From: Gyromitra esculenta
Taxonomy: Eukaryota; Ascomycota; Pezizomycetes; Pezizales; Discinaceae
Length of the DNA stretch: 64,000 nt
Direction of reading: 5' to 3'
Assembly: GCA_038503075.1 (NCBI GenBank)
Contig: JBCAML010000004.1
Coordinates: forward strand, 331,149-395,148
The notes under the pieces are model-generated. The model was not told the origin of the DNA and ran no database searches. It saw only the letters and a list, made by a program, of their open reading frames with translations. The position numbers and the translations under genes were made by a program. Below, in pieces: positions 15,101 to 25,443 of this stretch (positions are counted from its first letter, which is position 1; each line of letters starts with the position of its first letter).

Positions 15101-15580
15101 CAGAACAGAAATGGCAGGAACACACCGGAAGGATTCAGAGATGGCGATATTGTCTTGAGTGATGCAGCAAAAGCGCTCGGGGTTACCATGTACGCGTTGG
15201 AGAAATGGAAGCGAGCGTGGGATACCGACCTTATCGCACAATACCCTTCACCGACCTCTAGAGTCGGGTTCGGCAGGGATGGTATGCCGTTTTATTGGTT
15301 AGCGAAACTATACATAACGCGAAACCGAACGCTGGATTGGAAGCATGGGGTTGATGACGATCAGACTGTTTCTAAGGTCAAGAATATGTTACGACATGTT
15401 CATGAATTTAATACCGGTGGGGCAGGGAGGATGGACCTACAGGGGGCAGTTTGTGCAATCGATGAGGATTTTGCTATAAACGAGTTGACGTACGACATGA
15501 AGCTGTTGTTTAGGCCCATGGACGAGATTGATAGGTCGCCGCAACAACAGCCCAGGGAGATGAGGTCCTGGAAGAGATAG
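12116..15580 (+). CDS. C2H2 + Zn2Cys6 transcription factor with fungal_trans domain
   Basis: Sequence-specific nuclear regulator of 1154 aa in one exon. Residues about 15-85 are glutamine/histidine-rich (QQHQQQQYQQHQQQ), followed by a long Pro/Ser/Gln region, typical of a disordered activation segment. Two C2H2 fingers lie at about 313-365 (CPHCPKTYLHAKHLKRHLLRH and CVLCKDTFSRSDILKRHFQKC). A Zn2Cys6 binuclear cluster lies at about 434-463 (CDQCVRLKVRCD, then CERCQTKGGEC). From about 690 a fungal_trans (middle homology) region follows, with HLFFVNFQGHFPMIHLPTFN and LAIICIGAVYSKRG. The double architecture matches the Klf1-like group of fungal regulators; no target is known from sequence. The frame extends upstream to a GTG at 12005, but ATG 12116 (MDRLHHRHPQ) is the first methionine. 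Antisense Leu-rich frames over the CAG/CAA tract are shadows. Confidence 0.9.
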   Translation: MDRLHHRHPQPHPNPHNQPLNQHQLQQHQQQQYQQHQQQVQQVQQQQQQVQQQQQQHQPQPQPQPQYQQHPQQHPHQHLQIDPRLHHHQQPDLSSPHHPHALRPLQSVSPASSTPSPAAYHPNIAPPHMHVVTPGGPLGQNANPPQQLSQSGPPAHMQYHHHLAPHPHPAPPPPSSSQQQQQHHQSQSHPSVQPSPQSLPPQQRAQPATQRQNPIPLRPMPPPSLSAAPNQQINSLSTLSSSTPQSAVNLTQPNVTGGRQSGVNAGSTPASAGTTRSPTPSSRAANSRVSNANSGITPGATSQITPVKDQDGKFPCPHCPKTYLHAKHLKRHLLRHTGDRPYQCVLCKDTFSRSDILKRHFQKCSIRRGNPTGATHLSHAHAHQQGKQGNNQNTDTSSVGTVASVASTNASGLSPPTQTSPGTGSKKKSTRACDQCVRLKVRCDLASPCERCQTKGGECTYSRSIKRQDSRDEASLLAPGSFQEQAGVVGQTVGYGGEGFNFPPPAHPVAHMVHQVQQQQQPLVGSQQQRHSQPPNTHQPPRPVNTVSQPPQTTNHYSQAPNGEVDWTSFMQVGGDSNFIDPFYLPHTEGPPTDGGTPTTTGSMDHSGSGGVFGALYNGTDPSAMTGIMSGFNGWAHLAMHQIDPLQAKCDQLIAICFPEDRSSPGNGSPNQQIKQEPGADAELKKWLTPNNVKHFVHLFFVNFQGHFPMIHLPTFNITLIYDGLLLAIICIGAVYSKRGIAVDQVRMLIDRSFSAIDRNEAPPGPLEIEEIQGRYFLHVLATWHGHSYQRENARKRYGKVIQKARVAGLFQPLTPENPGAAGYSVYHQLDDRPPNRQNWNWLAWLEQEKRSRVMFGIFLLNSAFVIFFNSPPQIQLHEIRLPLPADDAAWEAPDANECANTLGLNGEGCISGNVAGSRQLRQPEFVVALRSLLQMHLDFAPGTTNAYSKFILIHALHVHIWTMQKMMANASELGISQLAGAISQPETVEWKMETQNRNGRNTPEGFRDGDIVLSDAAKALGVTMYALEKWKRAWDTDLIAQYPSPTSRVGFGRDGMPFYWLAKLYITRNRTLDWKHGVDDDQTVSKVKNMLRHVHEFNTGGAGRMDLQGAVCAIDEDFAINELTYDMKLLFRPMDEIDRSPQQQPREMRSWKR

Positions 15581-16932
15581 GGTTGGGTGATAGGTATAGA
15601 GAGGCTCTGGCATAACAGAAGGTGTGTTTGATGTGGTGGTTTGCGTGATTTTCGTTTATGGGAAATGTAATTTTGGGACTGTTCGTTCTCGTTTCATTTG
15701 TACTATCGTGTTTTTTTTCTGGATTTCCGCTTTTGTGTACTTTTATTCTCTCCTTTTTCTGTTGACTTTCGTGGTAAAATAAGGCATCTTTTTTATTCGT
15801 TTTTTTATATATAGATGGATGGGAGCGGCGAGGCAGGGATTGAGGCGGGTAATTTCGATGTTTCTTTCCTTGGCATATTTATTGATTTTTTTTCATGTTG
15901 TTTATTCGGGGGGGGGGGGGATATTCCAGATGGGCTCTCGCTCTCTCGCTATTCGTATTCTTGTAATCTTTGTTGTTTACGATGGACTTTATTTTATGGG
16001 GATTTTATCTTCCTTCGTTGAGTTTATGATTTTCGGGGCGTGGAACCTTATACATTCGTTTTTTGTTTTTTTTTCCGGGGCAGCTGTCGTCTATCACATT
16101 TCTTTTGGCCGGGGTTATGAGACTTTTCTTTCTTTTTCTCTCACTTTATATCCACCCTTGCTTATTCTCTCGTTTTTCGTTCAGGGGATTTTCTTCTCTC
16201 AGTCTCCCATCTGTTTGGTTTTATTGATATTTTTACCATGACCACCACCATCATCACCAGCGCTGTTCTGCATTACTTGGTCGCTGCTGCTCTACAATTA
16301 TTACTTTTTCCCACAAAGGGGAAGGGGATCCCCGGATGTGTTTTCCACTCCCGTGTGTGCAGGAATGTGATGTGTGTATGCAGGGGACGAGGGGCGCTGG
16401 CTGGCTGGCTGTGCCGAGTGATCTGGCGTGACGCTGCACTGCAGAGCAATAGCAGACATTCTCGCGCGGGACGATGATCCGCAGTAAGCGAAACGGGCGT
16501 TGGCAGAAAAAAGGACACCCGGGCACGGAGTGACAGCTAACGCTTCCGGGGACCCGTGCAGTGCTCGCGAAGCCGGGCCAATCAGGAGCTGAGTTGCGGC
16601 CAGCGCCGTCAACGCGATCCGGCAGAGCGCGCGGGGCGTGTCGTGTCGAGCAGAGCATTCGCGCTCTGCTCGCTGCAGGGCCCGGAGACCGCATTCCGCC
16701 GTGATTCGTTTGGCGCAGCTGCACGCATCGCCAGGCACACACCAGATGGCCTCGCCGTGACGGGGTGCCAGACAGGGGCGCCCTCCCTCCGCGGCCCTGC
16801 GCTGCTGCGCTGCTGCCCCAGCATGACGTCATGCCCAACAGCTCTCGCATATCAAGCGCCGCCAGTCGCCGGCGTCTCGCTCTCCATCTGCTCCATGCTC
16901 TGTAGCCCCTCCCAGGCTTCCAATCCACCGCC
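15581..16932. other. 3' flank of the transcription factor and GC-rich promoter of the F-box gene
   Basis: The first part (to about 16240) is T-rich with poly-T and one poly-G run, consistent with a 3' UTR and terminator area. From about 16380 the composition becomes strongly GC-rich and stays so into the next gene. A perfect CRE palindrome lies at 16821-16834. Long ORFs on both strands here come from the GC bias. Confidence 0.55.
16821..16834. promoter_or_regulatory. CRE/ATF-type palindrome upstream of the F-box/ankyrin gene
   Basis: GCATGACGTCATGC is a perfect 14-bp palindrome containing TGACGTCA, the consensus for bZIP factors of the ATF/CREB family. It lies 99 bp before the ATG at 16933. 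Function is inferred from motif and position only. Confidence 0.5.
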
Positions 16933-17967
16933 ATGTGCTCCCTGCTGGACTTCCCCAACGAGGTGCTCCTCCAGATCGCCAGCTGTCTGCACCGGCCCAA
17001 CGACCTCAACTCGCTGCTGCAGACAAACAGCTTCTTCGCCCAGTTCCTCACCCCGCTGCTGCACCGCCTCGCCGTGGGAGAGCCTGCCGAGGGCCTGCCG
17101 TCCATCTGCTGGGCTGCACGCCAGGGCCACGAGCCCCTCATCGCCCTCCTGCTCTCCAAGAACGCCGACATCGACGGGCGTGACAGCGAGCTTGGCAAGT
17201 CCCCCCTCATGTGGGCTGCCGCGCGGGGCCACAAGCGGGCCGTGGGGCTGCTGCTGGCGCGGGGCGCCTGTGCCAGCGCAATGGACTTTGACGGCAACAC
17301 GGCCCTCACGACCGCCGTGCTCCACGACAACATCGGCGTCGCCAGGCTGCTGCTGGACACGGGCGCAGACCCCGACCTCCACGACCTCCGCCTCTCGTCC
17401 TTCCAGCGCTCCTACCAGGGCGACTACACCCTCCCCGGCACAGCCCTCCACCAGGCCTGTCGCCGCAACCCGCCAAACGAGGAAATGATCCAGATGCTGC
17501 TGGACAAAGGCGCCCGCGTCAACACCCGGGACATGCGCGAAAACACGCCGCTCCACGCCACCATAGAGGGCCGTCCGGCCAGTCGCCAGCGGCGCTCCGT
17601 CGTCGAACTGCTGCTGCGGGCCGGAGCCGATATCGACCGCTTCAACGGGAACCTCGACACCGTGCTGCATCTCGCGGTGGCACAGGGCGATCGGAAAATG
17701 GTCAAGCTGCTGGTCGAGCGCGGCGCGAACAGGTGTCGTCCGGACTCGAGACTCAATATACCGCTCCATCTGTCAGTCAAGCGGGACATGACTTCAATCA
17801 CAAAGATACTGCTCGAGGGCGCGACCGATGCCGAAATCTCCTACAAAAACATATACAACAAGACGCCGATGCACCTCGTTCTCGAGCAGCTGTGGCCCTC
17901 GATGGTGAAGCTCTTTATCGAGCATTTCGCAAAGGGAGAGAGGGCGGCCAGCGATAAGGTAGGATAA
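16933..17967 (+). CDS. F-box and ankyrin-repeat protein
   Basis: Predicted substrate receptor of an SCF ubiquitin ligase, 344 aa. Residues 3-45 form the F-box (FPNEVLLQIASCLHRPNDLN, then LLQTNSFFAQFLTPLLHR), which would bind Skp1. From about residue 55 there are seven or eight ankyrin repeats with the usual GxxxLxxLLLxxGA pattern, for example GHEPLIALLLSKNADIDGRD, SPLMWAAARGHKRAVGLLLA and TPLHATIEG. The coding sequence is much more GC-rich than the DNA on either side. The stop is in TAA at 17965-17967, just after GATAAGGTAGG, which resembles a splice donor, so a downstream exon is possible. A shorter paralogue is at 25444-25896. Targets are unknown; fungal F-box/ankyrin families are large and rarely characterised. 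Confidence 0.88.
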   Translation: MCSLLDFPNEVLLQIASCLHRPNDLNSLLQTNSFFAQFLTPLLHRLAVGEPAEGLPSICWAARQGHEPLIALLLSKNADIDGRDSELGKSPLMWAAARGHKRAVGLLLARGACASAMDFDGNTALTTAVLHDNIGVARLLLDTGADPDLHDLRLSSFQRSYQGDYTLPGTALHQACRRNPPNEEMIQMLLDKGARVNTRDMRENTPLHATIEGRPASRQRRSVVELLLRAGADIDRFNGNLDTVLHLAVAQGDRKMVKLLVERGANRCRPDSRLNIPLHLSVKRDMTSITKILLEGATDAEISYKNIYNKTPMHLVLEQLWPSMVKLFIEHFAKGERAASDKVG

Positions 17968-18880
17968 GTGGGTAAGGCGGGTAAGGTGGGTAAGGCTGTT
18001 TTTTTTGAAGAAGGAGAAAGGCGGAAGATCAGAAAGGCTGGGGAGCGAAAGGTGGATTATTATGTCAACCACGTTTGGGGAAAATGTGGATTTTTTAAAA
18101 AAAAGAAGCTCACTGGTAGGGGAATTGATTCCTTTCCTTTTTTTTAAATTTTTAAATTTTTTCTTTTTCTTTTTTTTAAACGAAGCGAATAAAGATTATA
18201 CCCTCACTATAAAGGCTCAAGAATACTGCTTTCTTCTCTCTCTCTTTCTTTCTGGGAGCTTGTATTGGAGATGCAGAGAATAATGCGATATAGAGGTTTT
18301 CGATCTTAATACGCACTCCAGACGAGCCCCCAGAAATAATTTCTCTTTTTCTCTCGAGTATGTGATCAAGAAGAATAGCGAAAGCATTTCCTTATTTTTC
18401 CAATTGGGGACTCTCTCGCCCTGTCCTACCGCAAATGTACATACTAGGTGTCTGGTGCCCAGTGGTACTCTTTAGCCCTAGCCATTAGTTGCCTTCTCTT
18501 CAACCCAGCAACTAGCTACGAGTATCCCTTTTTATCATAAATTAAAGTTTAACATCGTTAGGTAGTATCATCGATTTCACAAACGACTCAACTAAAGAAA
18601 AAGACCATAAAGGCGAATGATGTTGGTTTTATTCTTGAGTTTAGGGACGGTCTCTCGTTGGTAAATTACACGAGAACTAGATCTAGATTTTGCCAATTCC
18701 AGGTCCGCCATGCCATCCCTCCACCTGTCCCAGTTTGTCATTTTCATTCCCCAGTTTCAACTGCATCACAGCAATTCGCTCGTTCTTAGCGCTCCGTCAA
18801 TTGGTAACGCAAGACTACTGACAGGCCCTACTAAACATCTTCTTGTCACCCCCAACACCCCGTTACTCCACCCCAATAAC
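17968..18880. other. intergenic, AT-rich
   Basis: It starts with four degenerate GGGTAAGG-type units (17960-17997) and then turns abruptly T-rich. It contains the shared 3' flanks of the F-box gene and the convergent secreted-protein gene. No gene is seen. Confidence 0.5.
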
Positions 18881-20622
18881 CTACTGGTCAGGGTCCCTAA
18901 GCTGTCTTGGATACTCACAAAACCACGAATAGAACTTCCCGCACCTTTCACACGCCGGCAACCCCCCCAGCGAGTCCTTCCAGCTCTTAACCACCAAATT
19001 ATCAATCCAAAACGAAACCCTCTCCTGCTTAACGTTATCCCACAGATAAAAACTCATCGCCCTCTGCTTCCTGTACCCGATAGTCTTCAAGTCCACGTCG
19101 AAGCTGTAGCTTGTGGGGACAATCGATTTGAAGGTTCCACCAACGCTACCCGAGTAGTTTTTGATGTCGAAGCATGGTCCGTATCCCTGAATGTAAAGTT
19201 CTAAATCGGCGGGGTTCGTGGTCGCAGTAGTAGTAGTGTCAACCGTAATGTGAAAAGAGTCGGCATCGAAGAGGAAGTCGGACGCGATGATGTCCGGGTT
19301 GGGGCTCGTGGGCGAGGTGATCTTGCCGTAGAGTGCATTGGGCTTTGAGACTGCGGAGCCGAGGCCAGGATGGTTCGCTGGATAGGCTTGGGCGTTGGTA
19401 ACGGTCCAGGCGGTGTTGAAGGTGTAGGACTTGTAAGGAGTTGGGAGTGTGGCGGTAGGAGATGCTTTGACATCGTCAAACTAATGGTTAAGGGTGAGCA
19501 CAAGTCTCGTGTACAGGGGTCTGAGAGACAAAGTATTACCTTCAGTGTCTGCGATGGAGCTTCGGGGCCGGGAACTTGAGTTGGGATAGAGCAGGCGGTA
19601 TTTTCATCGGGGTTCCAGGCATATTCGTCGATCACCTTACACGTGTATCAGCGAAGGTGGCAAAAGTTTTCACCAAAGCTTTACTAACCATATCGTCAAT
19701 GATATACGGGAAGTCTTCCCGCGTCTCTCTGGTCCCAGCACTCCACCATACTCTAACCTGCCATTGCAGGATTTTATTCCAGCCTCCAGCAGGAGGTGAA
19801 ACCTTGTAGCCGGTCTCGGAACCCTTGATCTTGAAACGCATAGTAGTTGTCTTGGTTCCATCTTCCTTCCACCCAAAGACTTCGACCGTTATCATTTCGT
19901 TATAGTACTTGGACGCCACAACGGGTGTAAGGCGGAATTCAACGAGGTCGTAGATAGCCCACACGGACTGTGCCGGATATGCCAGCGCATTAAGGGTTCC
20001 AATTCTGCCCTTATCCAACGGACCATCTCCGATCTTGCCACCGGGGGTGTTGAGAATCGCAAAATCCGGAGACGTGCACTTCCGAAACAATCAGATTTCA
20101 GCTCAAGACAAAAAAAAAAAAAAGGTGAAAAAGTCACTTACACCCTTTCTCGCTGGATTATCGGCTGGATAATAGTAGGTACAATTGATCACTTTCCATC
20201 CTTGGTCGTTTTCAAATACAATTGGCTTCGAAAGATGGTCTGTTGTGGTAGCAGTGGGTCCATAGGGCTCTCTCCATCCAAGTCCACGGCCAGGAGAGAC
20301 AAGGTCGTAGAATGTAACTGGAGGATCAGGGTTACGTCCGCCAGAGAGATAGAAATTCCACTACACTCGACTGGTCAGTATGGTAGCCAGCTCATCGAAA
20401 GACGGGGGACGTGCCACAATGGTTTTGCGTGTCTTGGTGACGGCGCACGGCCTAGCAGCGGCCTGACGAGCCAGAATGCTACAGGCGTATTCCAGATCAG
20501 TGGCTGTGCAATTGAGTGGAGCAGGGCAGGACAGAGAAAGGCCAGTACCGGTTGATAGGCTCTCCGAGAGCACTCGACCACAGCAGGGCCGAGGTAACGA
20601 GCGAAACGAATGGCAACTTCAT
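18881..20622 (-). CDS. secreted protein of unknown function, six exons
   Basis: Family not recognised. Exons 20360-20142, 20078-19689, 19635-19540 and 19480-18881 are well supported: introns of 53-63 bp start GTAAGT, GTTAGT and GTAATA, all in phase 0. The 5' end is less sure. I propose 20622-20549 (hydrophobic signal MKLPFVSLVTSALLWSSALG) and 20478-20418, with weaker splice sites, giving about 479 aa. The mature protein looks all-beta and extracellular. An N-terminal part carries WNFYLSGGRNPDPPVTFYDL and a segment ending GWNKILQWQVRVWWSAG. The C-terminal part starts FDDVKA, then LPTPYKSYTFNTAWTV, and carries YIQGYGPCFDIKNYSG and paired cysteines (CERCGKFYSWFC). FDD followed by a PxPY motif is common in secreted fungal beta-sandwich proteins (family memory, no search done). 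No transmembrane segment follows the signal. Confidence 0.7.
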
Positions 20623-20703
20623 CTTTCACGGTAACGAACGAATGGACGGATGAACGAAGGAATAGCAGGCTGCTACTGATGGAGATGAAATGAGAGGACC
20701 GGC

Positions 20704-20727
20704 GGCCTTCTTAAAAGCAAGAAGGCC
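20704..20727. repeat. perfect 9-bp inverted repeat upstream of the secreted-protein gene
   Basis: GGCCTTCTT and AAGAAGGCC are separated by 6 bp that include TTTTAA on the gene's strand. It lies about 80-105 bp upstream of the proposed start, so it could be a regulator site. Confidence 0.45.
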
Positions 20728-23700
20728 ACGGGCTGCTGGACACCCGTATCACACGATGCCAACATCACGAACATTTCTGGCTGCGGAGAACGGGAAATTG
20801 TTGGTGTGAAGACGATGCAAGTATTTGCACGTTACACCGGTAGCTCAAGAACCCTGCACCGGCGTAGAGCATTGTTGTGTTTCTTACTCGCTAACTAGCT
20901 GCATGATATTGGCTACGTCTAGGATGTGCACGGGGAACTGCATGTCGAGTAACGTACCATCCCATCCCTCGAGAGCGCTACTTGTCTCCAGATTGGGATC
21001 AACAGAGTTACCCAAACTCCCCCACGACCCTAAACTGATTTCCGAGCTACTGGAGCTCTCAAGTTCCTGGTGGAACTGTATCCCAAGCCCAATATATAAA
21101 ACGTGGCTTCGCGCATCTACCATAACCGTCCTCGTATTGCCTGCGAACAGCGCATCTAACTATTTTTAGGCAAGAACCCTTGTAGGTTGAGTGCCCATCC
21201 CGACCCTTTGGTTAAGCTGTGCCATCAGACAAGCAGGCAAACGTCCCTCCTTAGCGTATGATGAACCCAAGTCTCAGATTTAGTAATATGTACATGTATT
21301 CATCCAACTAAGCGAAGAAAATAAATAACAGAAAGTAAATAACAACAACGGATGGATATACCCTCCAGCAAGTGACGCTCTTGATTCCCGTCCCTCATCG
21401 TTTGTTGTGCTGAGCGCATGGGCTGATCCTAGACAACAGTTAATGCCTCGTGTCACAGCCATGGGGTTCCTGAGGGCAATGAGACAGTCCAGCCCGTCTC
21501 GAACATCACGAATGCTACTGCCATAATCGTGCAATGCCAATGCAGCGCAGCATACCTCTCGAGGATAGAACACATGTAGGGGAAGTCTATGCACAAAAAA
21601 TAGCCTCTGCATGCACCTTATAAATTAATACGAGATATCTTGGGACATTGTTAAGAAGTCTACTCTAGTTAACCGAATCCAACAGACAAAAATAGTTCTC
21701 TTGCCAAGCCCATAATTGCCTTGATAACCTCTCCTCCATCCTGCTATTCGCCAATGTGGTTACCCCCTTTATTTTCTTTACACACGATACGATATCGTCG
21801 CATCACTCCAAAAGGCTGTAGAAATGGATTTTAAGTTTCCAACTGACGTCGGTGGGGTGGGTCGTTGCGTACCTAAACGAGCACATCAAGCCCCCACGCA
21901 CGCCATTGGCCCGCTCCTCCCCCAAGCCAAGATCTGTGCAACGCTGAGATCTTTTTTCTCCTTCCCGTGTCTTAAGATGCTTTTCGGATCCACGGAGAAT
22001 CGCTAAAAATAGGGTTCTCCCTACGCGAGTGACACTCTGTGTATCGCTTAGCTTGGCTTGGCTGGCATCGTAGGTTTTGATGACGGTGCGCGTAGTAGCA
22101 CTATGGTACTTGGAGGGAAAACATATCCTTTGCGGGGTAGCCTGGCATGAGTGAATGTGCCCGGGATGTATTTGACGTTTGCGGGGCTATTACACGGGTG
22201 CGTATAGCGTGTCGGGATACAGATAGGCTCGGAGTTCCTTCGTTAGACTGTCAGAGGCGTAGATAAACGCGGACAGACGCGTTTTATAAACTTTACCGAT
22301 TATCATCAGGATCGAGGCCGTGATTCCTCTTGTCTCTAAATTCTTTCGTTTCAAGTATACGTTGTAGTGCCCAAAAATCAGCGCGTTAGTCATAGAAAAT
22401 CACTCGTACTTATCATAGGTCGGTTTATTACTTCCCCGTATACCGATAGGCTTTTCTCCCTTACCTCTTAGAAAGGCATTTTTGGGCTTATAACTAATAA
22501 CAGAAATATAGCAATTTGCTGCAGGGAATTAAGTTCCTGCGCAACGTCGTTGGGGCTTCTAGACCGGTACAACATCACAGCCCCGCTATAGATTCTGAGG
22601 TTCAATACTTCCTCACGTGGCTGGAAAACAACGACACTTGATAAGTACTACAGTCGTTCGATACTTCCAAAAGAAATATTACACTCACAAATGCCGCAAG
22701 CAGTTTGCTCGTGGCCTCATCAACGAGCCAATTAACGAGTTGTAACCAACTACCAATTTTGCATCGTATAATCGACCGGATACTACCCACTGAATCAGGA
22801 CTATCACTTTCGGCCGAGAAATGTCGATGCACTGTTCTGTATGACGACTTGATGGAGGATGTCGTCAGCCTCAGTTCTTTTCCGCATGACCCAACGGGTG
22901 CTACAAGATAAATATCTTATGTTGATAGTTAGTATGTCACGAGGTGTGTTTTTCTCTCATTTTAGCCTTTTGACCGCCTGGTGGCTCGATCGTTGGCTCT
23001 GGATTGTTGACGAGGCCCACAGCATGTACTACCTAACTTCGCTATCATCCTCGAGCTCTATACCTGTATATGTTAGGTATGGTCACTTTGTGAGCAGCCA
23101 GCAAACCCTTGCTCACGTATATACACAGCGTGCGCTCAACATTTCGCGGCCAGTTTGGTACGCATGTTCGTCAGTCTTCCACCCATAAGGTTGAATTTTA
23201 CTTTCTCAAGCATACGTGTGTGCAGCTCTATTACGCAGATATTGGTGCGTGTATTGTTTCAAACTTAGGCAACTAGAATGCATAATTAAAAATACTTGGA
23301 TTTAGATACAGAGCCACACCAGATATTGGGAATTATACTTCCATAATCCAGTTTGGGCTGAGGTTAGGATTTGTTTGAATACGATGAGCTGAAGGAGAAA
23401 ACTTTATTACTGATATTTTGGGTGTCCAAAACAGTCGAGAAACCCGTTTGACAGTCATTCAGGAAACCAGTTTACTTTCACGAATATTGGGAGCTTTAAA
23501 ATGTACCAGAAACAGGCCCCTAACCGCATCATACCGCCCCAGTACGGGATAGCCGAAAAAGTACAGATCTGTACCGAAATCGGCTGCTAAGCAAGCAAAT
23601 ATCTCCACCCAACACCCTAAATATCTACAACATTCAGCTTGCAAATTGGAGAGCTTGAGCATAATGGGATTATGATTACTCACTGTCTTATCCCGATACT

Positions 23701-24220
23701 CATCTAGATCTGGAGTGCTAAAGTAAACTTCAACTCGGGTCAAACTTAAAGGCATTCTGCATCTAATCAGAAGATTCAGGCCAAATAGATTTATAAACTC
23801 GGATTTGTAAGACTCCTGAATCATTATCTCGATCAATTTAGCTGGCTGCTTATTTTATAACTACATGTAGGCATATCCAACCCGCGACCTGGCTGGTTGG
23901 TAGTGTGGTCCTAGATCTATTCATGAGACGAGAAAAGATAGTAATCATCGCGCCGCCAATTTCACAGTACCGAAACATAAATATTATCTTGACATCAACC
24001 TCAACCTCGAATAAGTTGCGCCAACACAAAAGCTCTTGGACTCTTGGATCTCTTAGTAATTTGTCGATCATCCTATGTCCTTAGAGCAGATAAATCGAAG
24101 ATTACCCTACATATACTTTTTCTAGTCTTTAGGAAATAAGGGTCTGCAAAGGCTACAACTGGGGTGAATTGCGCGGCGCGATGCTGTGTTCAGATATCTC
24201 ACCTACAAACAACGACTTCC

Positions 24221-24326
24221 GATTTCGGGAACCTGCCCCGAACGGTATGTGCCCTCTAGGTCGGAGCGGCCGACCCTCGGACCTAATCACGGTCTCCGGC
24301 CAGAGCCTGCGTCAACCTCCGAAATC
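24221..24326. repeat. GC-rich island with imperfect terminal inverted repeats
   Basis: GATTTCGGGAACC (24221-24233) and the complement of 24314-24326 (GATTTCGGAGGTT) share eight bases and then differ only by transitions. The interior contains the inverted pair GGTCGG/CCGACC. The flanks are AT-rich. It is possibly a small mobile-element relic. Confidence 0.35.
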
Positions 24327-25443
24327 AGCTTTTTTGCATAATACCCGAAGATATTCTTTTAGTCAAGTTCGGGGAATCTTCTTCTTGAGGAAGCCACCAG
24401 GCCTTATCGAAATGTGTCTATTGGTAACGGAAGTTAAGTTCGGCATGTATCCTTCTTCTCTAAGGCTTTCCGATGGGCTGCCCGGTGAAACCTTGGCCAA
24501 GCCTTTTGGACGCTAAGTTTCACTTATTTTTGTTAAAACCTTTGTCTTCGGAGATATTTGATAATTTCTTAATTTTGATTCTACTTTGGTGACTAGGGTC
24601 GCGATTTCGGCGATATGCAAATCAGGAGTACCGTCAATCTAAGGATACTTGGTTAAACCGGGGCTCGATATATTCGATAGTACCAAGAACGCATGTTGAA
24701 TAATCCCTAAAGCTTGATCGTTTCTTGGGCAGGGAGGCCTTATCAAAAGTTTGGTGAGGTTCATTCTGTGAGCTAGTCTACTTTGGGCTTAACTTAATAT
24801 TTGTAGTTGCTGGGCCACAGAATGTCACTCGTTGTTTACATCCAAACCATTGGCTTGTCTTCTAAGTCTAAAATCGGCCGGCAATACACTGGCAATACAC
24901 ATGCTATAATAGGATCTCGAGCTCTTTCCAAGTACGCGGTTGTTAATGGTGAACTATTCGGGTTGGGGGGTTTAATCGCGGCCTACCGGACCAATAATGT
25001 CGCGCGAACTAAGGACGGGCGTGGTAAGTTCAGGCATGCGGCTAACGAAAGGGTCTCGGGAGGGTAAGATTAAGGAAAGCGCCAAAGTGTGTGAGATTTC
25101 GCGCACGGCAGACGTCAATCACGAAATCAAGAAAGGCAAGGTCCTATCGCTATCATTGTTTGAGCCTCATTTAAAAGATATAGAAAAGCGGCCGGGCTTG
25201 GCATGTGCTATGGGCATCTTCCTAGAGGGGTACCCCTTAACAAATAAACCCCTTAATAACTTAAATTCCCGATGTTCAATTCCACATTGTCGGATTTTTA
25301 CGGACTATAAAGAAACTCTTGTCGGCCAAATTCACTCAATTCTCACTTCGTTCATCATCCGTGATCAACCCGTCAATACCTGATCACAGTAGTACGAAAT
25401 CTCGAAACTCCTTAACCGTGCATATAAAAAAATACGCCCCATC

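Larger units (their letters stand above)
20623..25443. other. 4.8-kb gene-poor region
   Basis: An inverted repeat (20704-20727) lies just upstream of the secreted-protein gene. TACATGTA palindromes occur at 21291 and 23862. A GC-rich inverted-repeat island is at 24221-24326. Minus-strand ORFs at 23459-23836 and 23850-24071 have protein-like composition but no family I know and no convincing gene structure. Confidence 0.45.

Noticed and set aside
16254..17769. Long minus-strand ORFs (368, 305 and 125 aa) and plus-strand 310-aa ORF
   Set aside because: They overlap the F-box/ankyrin gene in other frames. GC-rich DNA has few stops, and only the 16933 frame shows F-box and ankyrin motifs.
23459..24071. 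Two adjacent minus ORFs that might form one spliced gene
   Set aside because: The composition is protein-like, but I found no in-phase splice pair and no family, so no gene is called.
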